Shown: positions 17,193 through 24,813 of the stretch, in pieces | Numbering within the stretch: the first letter of the stretch is position 1 | How the letters are laid out: every line of letters begins with the position of its first letter | Assembly (NCBI GenBank): GCA_018883625.1 | Contig: JAHLFV010000131.1 | Location: 1 to 25,849 of the forward strand | DNA from: Candidatus Treponema excrementipullorum | GTDB taxonomy: Bacteria; Spirochaetota; Spirochaetia; Treponematales; Treponemataceae | DNA: 25,849 bases | Direction: 5' to 3' | The notes under the pieces: generated by a model | Database searches by the model: none | Told to the model about the DNA's origin: nothing | The model's input: the letters and a program-made list of their open reading frames with translations, nothing else | Made by a program: the position numbers and the translations under genes

Positions 17193-18416
17193 ATGAATGT
17201 AGTTGTTATCGGTGCCCAATGGGGTGACGAAGGTAAAGGTAAGATAGTAGATTTTTTGGCAAATGATGCTGACGTCATTATTCGCTATTCTGGCGGAGCC
17301 AATGCCGGTCACACTATTGTTATCGGAGATAATCAGTATGCACTGCATCTGGTGCCTTCAGGTATTTTATATCCGAATAAAACCGTATATCTTGGAACCG
17401 GTATGGTAATAGATCCCGAAGCTTTGTTTAAAGAATTGGCAATGTTAAAAGAAAAGGGCATAGATTGGGAAGGTCGGGTTTTTATTTCTGACAGAGCACA
17501 TATCGTATTACCGCGATACCGTGAGTTGGATAAACAGCGGGATGCCCAAAGAAAGAAACCTATCGGAACTACAGGACGAGGTATCGGTATAACTTATTCT
17601 ATGAAAAGTGATAGAGATGGAATTCGTCTTGCAGACTTAACTTGGAAAGATAAAATGGAAGAGTTGGAACAAGAGGACAGAGACTTCTTGGCTCCTTACA
17701 CGGAACGTTTACTTTCCATGAAAGTAAATTTAACTGCAGAGATGTATAAACTTCGAAGTAAACACGTCCTTATGGAAGGTGCGCAAGGAGCTATGTTAGA
17801 CTTGGATTCAGGTACTTATCCTTACGTATCTTCTGGAATGTCCTGTTCTTCCGGTGCTGCCGTAGGTGCAGGTATCGGCCCCCGAGCTTTGGATAGGGTT
17901 TTAGGTGTATTTAAGGCATATTCAACCAGAGTCGGAAACGGTCCCATGCCTACAGAATTTGATGAAGAAAGCCAAAGTGAGTTGTATAAATTCGTTCGTG
18001 ATACGGGACGGGAATATGGGGTTACTACCGGTCGTCCTCGCCGTTGCGGTTACTTGGATTTGGTGGCTTTACGTTATGCCTGTCAAACAAATTCCATAGA
18101 CGGTTTAATACTGACTCATCTTGATATTTACGATTCTTTGGATGAAATTGAGGCTTGTGTTGCTTATGAAATTGATGGTAAGGAAGTAACAGATTTTCCT
18201 GCTTCAATTGAAGAGTTGAATAGAGCAAAGCCTGTGTTGCGTAAATTTTCCGGCTGGAAAACTTCTTTGAAAAACTGCAAGTCCTATGATGAAATTCATC
18301 CGGCTGCAAAAGCCTATATAGATTTTATCGAAAAATATACAGAAGTTGCAGTGGACATAGTTTCTGTAGGATATGATAGAAAGGAGACGATAATAAGAAG
18401 AAATCCGTGGAAGTAA
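17193..18416 (+). CDS. purA: Adenylosuccinate synthetase
   Basis: Cytoplasmic enzyme joining IMP and Asp with GTP hydrolysis, the first committed step to AMP. The 407-residue protein opens with the P-loop-like GAQWGDEGKGKIVD; catalytic D12 and H40 (ANAGHT) are present. It also has GTTGRGIG, EGAQGAMLDLDSGTYPYVSS and TTGRPRRCGYLDLVALRYA. It is about 25 residues shorter than usual (E. coli 432), mainly in the helical part around 160-190. Two normally conserved stretches differ: SSNxTAGG is SSGMSCSSG, and the guanine-binding TKLD is THLD (H309, D311). It has its own promoter, good ribosome site and terminator. It is clearly PurA, but of a divergent lineage. Confidence 0.95.
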   Translation: MNVVVIGAQWGDEGKGKIVDFLANDADVIIRYSGGANAGHTIVIGDNQYALHLVPSGILYPNKTVYLGTGMVIDPEALFKELAMLKEKGIDWEGRVFISDRAHIVLPRYRELDKQRDAQRKKPIGTTGRGIGITYSMKSDRDGIRLADLTWKDKMEELEQEDRDFLAPYTERLLSMKVNLTAEMYKLRSKHVLMEGAQGAMLDLDSGTYPYVSSGMSCSSGAAVGAGIGPRALDRVLGVFKAYSTRVGNGPMPTEFDEESQSELYKFVRDTGREYGVTTGRPRRCGYLDLVALRYACQTNSIDGLILTHLDIYDSLDEIEACVAYEIDGKEVTDFPASIEELNRAKPVLRKFSGWKTSLKNCKSYDEIHPAAKAYIDFIEKYTEVAVDIVSVGYDRKETIIRRNPWK

Positions 18417-18465
18417 ACCACATTGTATTTTTATTGCTAAAAGTTACTAAATATCCATAAACAGT

Positions 18466-18496
18466 AAGGTTGTGCATGAAAATGTGCAACCTTTTC
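18466..18496 (+). terminator. Terminator after purA
   Basis: AAGGTTGTGCAT (18466-18477) pairs with ATGTGCAACCTT (18482-18493), with two G-T wobbles, around a GAAA loop. Only four T follow, so termination may be partial. Confidence 0.75.
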
Positions 18497-18554
18497 GTCT
18501 ATATGGTGTCTTATAAATGTACACGAAAATAAATCTGATATATTTGGAGGATAT

Positions 18555-20258
18555 ATGCAGACTATAGAGGATTTGGGAGTCTATACTTTTCCTGCTCTTT
18601 TTAAAAATACAGTAGCGAAATTTGCTCAATTCAATGCTTTGTCTTTAGTTCATGGTACACCTATTACATATAAGCAGTTAGAAAATTTATCAAATCAGGC
18701 TGCACGTGTGTTATATAAAAACGGTTTTACAGACAAGAAAAAAGTCGCCATATACAGTGCCGGAATGCCTCAATGGGGCGCAATGTATTTAGCTATTGTA
18801 AATAACGGTGGTATAGGAGTTCCCTTGTTACCAGACTTTACTTCTGTAGAGGTAGAGGCTATTTTGCGCCATGCCAATGTAGATATGATGGTTGTCAGTG
18901 AGCGGTTATACAGTAAAATTAAAGATTTGCCGGAAGATTTATTGAAATGTATCATAAAAATGGAAGATTATTCTCCCTACAAAGGAGTTGCTACCGATTT
19001 AGAAAAAGACCCGTTACCGCCTGCTGTAGAGGTAAAAGAGGAAGATACAGCGTCTATAATTTATACATCAGGAACTACCGGTCGTTCAAAGGGTGTAGAG
19101 CTAACCCATAAAAATCTAGTGTGGACTGCCATTCAATGTCAGACGGTACATCGTGTCAAAAAATCAGACAGGTGTTTATCTTTTTTGCCACTTTCCCATG
19201 TATATGAATTTACCATCGGCTTTGTAATGCAAATCCTTAACGGAAGTTCTATATACTACCTTGAAAAACCGCCAACAGTTTCTACTTTGCTACCGGCTTT
19301 TAAAATTGTGCGTCCAACTGTAGTGTTAAGTGTTCCTCTTATTATGGAAAAAATCTATAAAAATAAGATAGTTCCCACATTCAGTAAAGATAATTTGATG
19401 GGTAGATTATATAAAAAGCCATTTTTTCGTAAACTATTGAATAGAGTTGCAGGAAAGCAGCTTAAAAAAACTATGGGGGGGAAAATAAAGTTTTTTGGTA
19501 TTGGTGGTGCAAAAACAGATCCCTTGGTAGAACAATTTATGAAAGAAGCAAAGTTTCCTTATGCTATCGGGTACGGTCTCACGGAAACGTCTCCTCTTTT
19601 GGCAGGTTCTTCTCCTAAAACTACCATACCGGGTACTATCGGACCTGTATTGGAAGGGGTTGAGATGCAGATACTTAATCCAAATCCGGAAACAGGTATT
19701 GGTGAAGTGGTAGTAAAAGGTCCCAATGTTATGAAGGGATATTATTTGGATCCCGAGTTGACGGCAGAAGTTTTTACCACTGCAGAAGACAGTTGCGGTG
19801 CAGGATGGTTTAAAACCGGTGACTTGGGTATTTTAGAGAAGAAAAAGAAATTAAATTATCTTTCGCTGAAAGGTAGATCAAAGAACATGATTCTTGGTTC
19901 TTCAGGAGAGAATATTTACCCGGAAGATATTGAATTTGTTTTAAATCAGCATCCTATGGTTTCCGAATCTTTAGTTGTAGAAGGAGAAAAAGGCTCTCTT
20001 GTTGCAATTGTAAAATTAGCGGAAAACGTAGCCAATGCGGTAGGTGGTGCTGTAAAGAATGTTACAGAAGATTTTATCTATAAAAAAGACGAAATCATGG
20101 CGGAGATACAGTATTTTGTTAACAATAGAGTTAACCGAAGTTCAAAAATCGGTTCCGTGCAGACTGTAGATGAGTTTGAAAAAACCGCAAGTCAAAAAAT
20201 CAAACGGTATAAATACACCTTAAAATCTGCTACAGAAGATTCAACAAAAAAAGATTAA
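18555..20258 (+). CDS. AMP-binding long-chain acyl-CoA synthetase
   Basis: ANL-superfamily ligase that activates a fatty acid with ATP and loads it onto CoA, probably at the inner membrane face to reuse scavenged fatty acids. 567 residues. Adenylation core: the P-loop IIYTSGTTGRSKGVELTH, FLPLSHVYEF, GYGLTETSP, and GWFKTGDLG for ribose binding. A hinge and C-terminal lid contain LKGRSKNMILGSSGENIYPEDIE and the catalytic-lysine region near the end (TASQKIKRYKYT). The SHVYEF and GENIYPEDIE forms resemble the bacterial long-chain synthetase group; acyl-ACP synthetase activity cannot be excluded. TTGGAGGAT precedes the ATG. It converges on murD with overlapping stop codons (20255-20258). Confidence 0.93.
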   Translation: MQTIEDLGVYTFPALFKNTVAKFAQFNALSLVHGTPITYKQLENLSNQAARVLYKNGFTDKKKVAIYSAGMPQWGAMYLAIVNNGGIGVPLLPDFTSVEVEAILRHANVDMMVVSERLYSKIKDLPEDLLKCIIKMEDYSPYKGVATDLEKDPLPPAVEVKEEDTASIIYTSGTTGRSKGVELTHKNLVWTAIQCQTVHRVKKSDRCLSFLPLSHVYEFTIGFVMQILNGSSIYYLEKPPTVSTLLPAFKIVRPTVVLSVPLIMEKIYKNKIVPTFSKDNLMGRLYKKPFFRKLLNRVAGKQLKKTMGGKIKFFGIGGAKTDPLVEQFMKEAKFPYAIGYGLTETSPLLAGSSPKTTIPGTIGPVLEGVEMQILNPNPETGIGEVVVKGPNVMKGYYLDPELTAEVFTTAEDSCGAGWFKTGDLGILEKKKKLNYLSLKGRSKNMILGSSGENIYPEDIEFVLNQHPMVSESLVVEGEKGSLVAIVKLAENVANAVGGAVKNVTEDFIYKKDEIMAEIQYFVNNRVNRSSKIGSVQTVDEFEKTASQKIKRYKYTLKSATEDSTKKD

Positions 20259-21721
20259 AAGAGAGATAATACCTCTGCTTTAAAGGTATTCCCTCTGTCA
20301 AATTCGTTTTTAAACATACCAAAAGAAGTTGCTCCCGGAGAAAATACTACGGGGGCACTTTTTTTGTCTTCAGGTACAGAAGGTAAAATACTGGTTTTAA
20401 GGTGCTCCAATAAGTCTTGAAGAGCAGGAAAGGGGCCGTAATAAAGAATATTTTTCTCTTTAAGGATTTTGATAAGTTTATCGGTGCCGGTTCCTTCTAA
20501 CAGACAGACAGAAAAAGGCGGATTCTTTTCCAATGCCGAAGCTAACGGTAAAAAGTCTAGATTTTTATCGGTTCCGCCACAAATTAAGTGAAGTTGAGAG
20601 TGAAAAGCCTCAACGGCAGCCACAGTAGCCTCTGGTACTGTAGCTGCAGAATCGTTATAAAAACAAATTTGTTGGTCATGAAGAGTAGCTTTATGGAAAA
20701 ACTCCAAGCGATGCGGAAGCCCTGGCCACTGGGAAAGAATGGATGAAATCTTTGTGGGGCCAATCCCCATGAGGGCCATGACTAAGGCTGCATTAAGGGC
20801 GTTTATCCTCATGTGTTTGCCGGGAACAACTAAAGACTCAATTACAGGTTGAGGTTTTTCGTAGGATGGTAAAAAAAGATATCCTGTGTCACCGTCAAAA
20901 AAGGCACCGTAACTTTGGGGTGGAAGAGGCTTTGTATCATAAAAAAGTTTTTGAGCCTTTGTTTCCGATGCAAAAACTGAACCCCAGTAGTCGGTACCAC
21001 ATACAGTCCATTGCCGACAATCTTGATCCCTATATATAAGTTTTTTGTCGGCAACATAGCTTTCCATAGAACCATACCAATTTTGATGATCAGGGACGAT
21101 AAGAGTCAAAAGAGCAATAAAAGGCTTTAGTAAGCCTCTGCCTCGCAAATCAGCCAATTGCCAACTGGACAGTTCCAAAACTACGGGGGTATTTTTGTCT
21201 GTCTCTTCTAAAAAGGTGAGGGGACTGACAGTAATATTACCACCTAAAAATGTTTTGAACCCTGCATTTTGTAAGCCATAATGAATGGCGCTGACTGTAG
21301 AGGATTTCCCTTTGCTGCCGGTTACTGCAATAATGGGAGCTTGGGTAAATTTTAAGAAAACAGATATATCTGTTTCTATAGCTTTGGCGGCGGCCAGGTA
21401 CTTATTGCCCTGGATCTTTACGCCGGGATTTTTTATTACTACGTCAGCTTGGGAAAAATCTTGTATATCATGTCTGCCCAGTACAAAGGTAATGTTGTCT
21501 CTATACTTTTGTATATCTTTTTCTAAAGCACGTAATGTGGGAGACAACTCCTCCTCTGTTTTCATATCAGTGACGGTAAGAAAAGCTCCATGTTTTAGGA
21601 AAAAACGGACAGCTGCCTGGCCGCCGCCGTTGAGGCCTAAGCCCATGATAGTGATCTTCTTACCTTTTATATCTTCCAAAGACTTAAAAAAACAGTCAGC
21701 GGGGTATGTGTAAGGTTCCAT
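20255..21721 (-). CDS. murD: UDP-N-acetylmuramoylalanine-glutamate ligase MurD
   Basis: Cytoplasmic ATP-dependent Mur ligase that adds glutamate to UDP-MurNAc-L-Ala. 488 residues, longer than the usual 440-450. Rossmann-like N-terminal domain with IMGLGLNGGGQAAVRFF; central ATPase with P-loop GSKGKSST (G135-T142) and VLELSSWQLADLRG; C-terminal domain with PGLPHRLEFF and CGGTDKNLDF. Where typical MurD has NDSKATN, this one has NDSAAT followed by VPEAT (D357-S358-A359), so the conserved lysine is absent. GGGAG lies 5 nt before the ATG. It is the last gene of murE-ddl-murD, 25 bp after ddl. No terminator is visible at its end, where it overlaps the acyl-CoA synthetase stop by 4 bp. Confidence 0.93.
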   Translation of the reverse strand: MEPYTYPADCFFKSLEDIKGKKITIMGLGLNGGGQAAVRFFLKHGAFLTVTDMKTEEELSPTLRALEKDIQKYRDNITFVLGRHDIQDFSQADVVIKNPGVKIQGNKYLAAAKAIETDISVFLKFTQAPIIAVTGSKGKSSTVSAIHYGLQNAGFKTFLGGNITVSPLTFLEETDKNTPVVLELSSWQLADLRGRGLLKPFIALLTLIVPDHQNWYGSMESYVADKKLIYRDQDCRQWTVCGTDYWGSVFASETKAQKLFYDTKPLPPQSYGAFFDGDTGYLFLPSYEKPQPVIESLVVPGKHMRINALNAALVMALMGIGPTKISSILSQWPGLPHRLEFFHKATLHDQQICFYNDSAATVPEATVAAVEAFHSQLHLICGGTDKNLDFLPLASALEKNPPFSVCLLEGTGTDKLIKILKEKNILYYGPFPALQDLLEHLKTSILPSVPEDKKSAPVVFSPGATSFGMFKNEFDRGNTFKAEVLSLF

Positions 21722-21746
21722 AACGTCTCCCAGTTACAAAATCAAA

Positions 21747-22859
21747 TCATCTGCTTGTTTGAAGAGAATTTTTATCTTCAAAACGTTTCAATCCCAAATC
21801 TATCAACAAGTCCAATAAATCGGTATATTTCAAACCTCCGGCTTCGCACATTTTGGGAAACATACTTATGGACGTAAAACCGGGCATGGTGTTCACCTCG
21901 TTAAGATACAGTTCGCCGGAATCCTTATCGATAAAAAAATCGACCCGTGAGAGTCCTGTACAATCAAGGGCTTTGTATGCCTGTACTGCTAAAGTCCGTA
22001 GCTGTTCCCGTTGGTCGGAAGAAACATCGGCAGGAATGGTCAAAACAGCACCTTGGGGGTCCAAGTATTTAGCGTCGTAATCGTAAAACTCATGGCTGGG
22101 AGTAATTTCTCCGGGGATATAGGCTTTTATATCCTCCTCCTTATTTCCTGTAACGGAACATTCTATTTCCCGAACATTAACCGCCGGTTCAATTAAAATT
22201 TTATTATCCCAGGAAAAGGCTTCTTTCAAAGCTTTATATAATTCTTTGGAAGTGGTAGCTTTGGTAGCACCACAGGAACTTCCGGCACTGCAAGGTTTCA
22301 CAAACAGTGGGTATCCGAAATTTTCTTCAGCTTTTTTTATGAGAGCGTTGTAAGCTGCTGTATTTTTAGTCATTTCATCTTTGTGTAGACACACATGAGG
22401 TAAAACCGGCAGATTGTTGGACTGCCACACAATTTTTGTTTTTTCTTTGTCCATGGCTAAGCTGCTGCTCATAGTTCCGCACCCTGTATACGGAATTGCC
22501 AACATATCAAATAATCCCTGTATAGTACCGTCTTCGCCGTAAGTTCCATGGAGAACGATAAAGGCTATATCTATGGCAATACTTCCCCTGGCTGTTGCGA
22601 TACCGCCTTTCGTTCCTCCTCCGGGAACGAGACTGATGGCAGATTCCTTATTTTCTTCTATTCTGAGGAGAGCGTCGGGATTTTCGCATACTTCTTTTAC
22701 CTGAGACGGGTTTTGAAAGAACCACCTGCCGTCTTTTGTAATTCCAATAAGCAAAACGGTATATTTGTCTTGGGATAAATTACGGACTATGGATGTAGCG
22801 GAAATAATGGAAACTTCGTGTTCTCCTGATTTTCCGCCGTAAATAACTGCAACATTCAT
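21747..22859 (-). CDS. ddl: D-alanine-D-alanine ligase
   Basis: ATP-grasp enzyme making the D-Ala-D-Ala dipeptide for the stem peptide. 370 residues. N-terminal domain: VIYGGKSGEHEVSIISA and FIVLHGTYGEDGTIQGLFDMLAIPYTG. Central domain: SLAMDKEKTK and KPCSAGSSCGATKA. C-terminal ATP-grasp: the loop YDYDAKYLD, whose Tyr-Lys-Tyr pattern is the D-Ala-D-Ala rather than D-Ala-D-Lac type, then LSRVDFFID and LNEVNTMPGFTSISMFPKM, holding the metal-binding acid and Asn. A GAGGAG lies 13 nt before the ATG, a long spacing. It is the middle gene of murE-ddl-murD, 56 bp after murE. Confidence 0.96.
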   Translation of the reverse strand: MNVAVIYGGKSGEHEVSIISATSIVRNLSQDKYTVLLIGITKDGRWFFQNPSQVKEVCENPDALLRIEENKESAISLVPGGGTKGGIATARGSIAIDIAFIVLHGTYGEDGTIQGLFDMLAIPYTGCGTMSSSLAMDKEKTKIVWQSNNLPVLPHVCLHKDEMTKNTAAYNALIKKAEENFGYPLFVKPCSAGSSCGATKATTSKELYKALKEAFSWDNKILIEPAVNVREIECSVTGNKEEDIKAYIPGEITPSHEFYDYDAKYLDPQGAVLTIPADVSSDQREQLRTLAVQAYKALDCTGLSRVDFFIDKDSGELYLNEVNTMPGFTSISMFPKMCEAGGLKYTDLLDLLIDLGLKRFEDKNSLQTSR

Positions 22860-22915
22860 ACTATGATAACAACTCCTCTGTTTAAATTAAGTAGCTGCGA
22901 TGAATCGGGGCAAAA

Positions 22916-24658
22916 TCAACGGGATTTAAATCCCATTTCTGCCAAAGCATTTTGGGCTTCTTTGATTTCATCGTAAGGCATAATATAGTCTTTGTATATG
23001 ATGGAATTTTCGTGGGCTTTACCCAACAATAAAACTATGTCACCTTCCCGGGCAAGAGAAAATGCTTTTCGTATAGCTTCCTGCCTGTTGGGAATAAGGT
23101 ACAAACCCGTCTCTTCAGAAACTTTACCTTCAGTTCTGGCACCTTGGGCTATCATTTCCAAAAGAGTTTGAGGATCTTCCCCTCGGGGATCTTCATCGGC
23201 AAGAAACACCATATCGCACCAATGTGCGGCGATTTTTCCTTGTTCCGGCCGCTTTTTAATATCTCGTTCTCCCCCTGAACCAAAAAGTGCAATCAATCTG
23301 CCGGTGACTCGTTTTTTTAACGGTGGAAAAATGGTTTCAAATGATGAGGGGGTGTGGGCATAGTCAACAATGACTTCGAAAGGTTGCCCCTGACAAATGG
23401 GAGTCATGCGGCCTGTAATGGGTTCAAGAAATTGGGTTTTCCCGGCAACTTCTTGTATAGGCAGTTGAGTAATTTGAGAAACTGTTAACAATGCTGCCGT
23501 TATATTGTACACATTAACGGCTCCACTGACAGGGGATTCGACGGCAATAGTTCCACTATCGGCACCAACGGTACCGATACTGCCGATATCAACGGTACCA
23601 ATATTACCAACACCAACGGTACCGATATTACTAATATCAACGGTACCGATATTACCAACACCAACGGTACCGATAAGCTTTCCAGAGCCTTCCAACTCAA
23701 AACTGATGCCTTTTGAGCCTGCTATTTTATCGGCCAAGAGATATGGAATCCGGGGAGGATTACTATTAAGAAATCCTTGTCCTCTGCCGGCAGCTCCTCG
23801 GGTCGTAAAACCGTAAACAGGACATTTTGTTGATTTTACAAAGTATTCTGCAGAAGGATCTTCCAAGTTGATAACGCCAAAAGCCGGAATAGTTACTTTT
23901 TGTCCGTCAATCAGTTTTTCATGATTGTGAGTATCAAGGGCGCGGAAAAGGTTTGCCTTATCATGACGGTATTGCTCGAAAGTTCCGTGGAATTCCAAGT
24001 GTTCGTGGGTAACGTTCATCCAAACAGCACAGTCAAACAACACGTTCCCCAACCGATTCGTTCTGACAGATAAACCATGGGACGAGGATTCCACAACAGC
24101 GTAGTGGCAACCGGCTTGTACCATTTGGTAAAGTTGCCTTTGTACGATAGGGGCTTCCGGGGTCGTTTGATGTTCCGGATTTGCAATGGCATCGCCACCT
24201 AAGGAATACTGTACCGTAGAAATAAAGCCGGCTTTTTTTCCCATCAGTCTTAGTAATTGCCAAATAAAGGAGACTGTGGAAGATTTTCCCTCTGTACCTG
24301 TTACGCCGATAACAGCTAGTTTTGAAGAAGGATTATCGTAAAAGGCCGCTGCTATCGGAGACATGGCAAAGCGAGCGTCTTGTACTTTTATAAAAACAGG
24401 GGCCGTCTGCTGGGATTTTGCCGTTTTTACGGCTTCTACAGGTAACTCATCCTGATAAACTACTGCCAGAGCGCCTCTGTTGATTGCATCTGTAATAAAA
24501 GTGTTACCGTGAACATGAGTTCCCGGTAGGGCAAAAAAAAGAGAACCGGAGGTAACAGAACGGGAATCAAAACACAAATCTGTTATGACAGGATCTCTGT
24601 CGACTGATGTTAATTCTATATTAAGGGCATTAACAAGTTGTGATAATTTTTTTTCCAT
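22916..24658 (-). CDS. murE: UDP-MurNAc-tripeptide synthetase MurE with internal tandem repeat
   Basis: Mur ligase adding the third residue (a diamino acid) to UDP-MurNAc-L-Ala-D-Glu. 580 residues against about 490-500 in most species. N-terminal domain: CFDSRSVTSGSLFFALPG. Central domain: P-loop GTEGKSST (G121-T128), TTPEAP and VVESSSHGLSVRTNRL. C-terminal domain: VDYAHTPSSFETIF, LFGSGGERDIKKRPEQG and LADEDPRGEDP. The diamino-acid pocket motif, DNPR in meso-DAP enzymes, is EDPR (489-492), which with the lineage points to L-ornithine or lysine. Residues about 328-365, just before AVNVYNITAAL, are an eight-residue tandem repeat that accounts for part of the extra length. The ATG lacks a Shine-Dalgarno. 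First gene of the wall operon. Confidence 0.95.
   Translation of the reverse strand: MEKKLSQLVNALNIELTSVDRDPVITDLCFDSRSVTSGSLFFALPGTHVHGNTFITDAINRGALAVVYQDELPVEAVKTAKSQQTAPVFIKVQDARFAMSPIAAAFYDNPSSKLAVIGVTGTEGKSSTVSFIWQLLRLMGKKAGFISTVQYSLGGDAIANPEHQTTPEAPIVQRQLYQMVQAGCHYAVVESSSHGLSVRTNRLGNVLFDCAVWMNVTHEHLEFHGTFEQYRHDKANLFRALDTHNHEKLIDGQKVTIPAFGVINLEDPSAEYFVKSTKCPVYGFTTRGAAGRGQGFLNSNPPRIPYLLADKIAGSKGISFELEGSGKLIGTVGVGNIGTVDISNIGTVGVGNIGTVDIGSIGTVGADSGTIAVESPVSGAVNVYNITAALLTVSQITQLPIQEVAGKTQFLEPITGRMTPICQGQPFEVIVDYAHTPSSFETIFPPLKKRVTGRLIALFGSGGERDIKKRPEQGKIAAHWCDMVFLADEDPRGEDPQTLLEMIAQGARTEGKVSEETGLYLIPNRQEAIRKAFSLAREGDIVLLLGKAHENSIIYKDYIMPYDEIKEAQNALAEMGFKSR
23566..23675. repeat. 24-bp in-frame tandem repeat (4.6 copies) inside murE
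   Basis: Four 24-bp units start at 23566, 23590, 23614 and 23638, then a 14-bp partial unit at 23662. Each begins CAACGGTACC. Units 2 and 4 differ by one base and units 1 and 3 by four, so there is also a 48-bp higher-order period. On the coding strand the units give alternating GVGNIGTV and DI(S/G)(N/S)IGTV. Since 24 is a multiple of three, copy-number changes keep murE in frame. Confidence 0.95.
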
Positions 24659-24813
24659 GGATACATATTACTGCTTTATATAAAGTTTGAATAGTAGTTT
24701 TATAAACACAAAATAGAACAGTAAAGTATAAGTTAGAATCCATTAATGACTGATGGAAAGTTTTTTTCCAAATATGTAGCACCTTATTGTATTTTAGTAT
24801 ATGATAGTCCCCT
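24659..24813. promoter_or_regulatory. Divergent murE / carboxypeptidase promoter region
   Basis: This 155-bp AT-rich gap separates two divergent wall genes. TAATAT on minus (24670-24665) ends 6 nt before the murE ATG. TATGAT on plus (24800-24805) ends 8 nt before the carboxypeptidase ATG. Neither start has a Shine-Dalgarno. A perfect 12-bp palindrome CTTTATATAAAG lies at 24674-24685. No convincing -35 boxes are seen. Confidence 0.4.

Noticed and set aside
23566..23675. Possible CRISPR array
   Set aside because: The repeats are contiguous with no unique spacers, contain a continuous murE reading frame, and no cas genes are near.
23505..23816. A 103-residue repetitive plus-strand frame opposite murE
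   Set aside because: Its Pro/Thr-rich repeats are the antisense reading of the murE tandem repeat; there is no supporting start signal.
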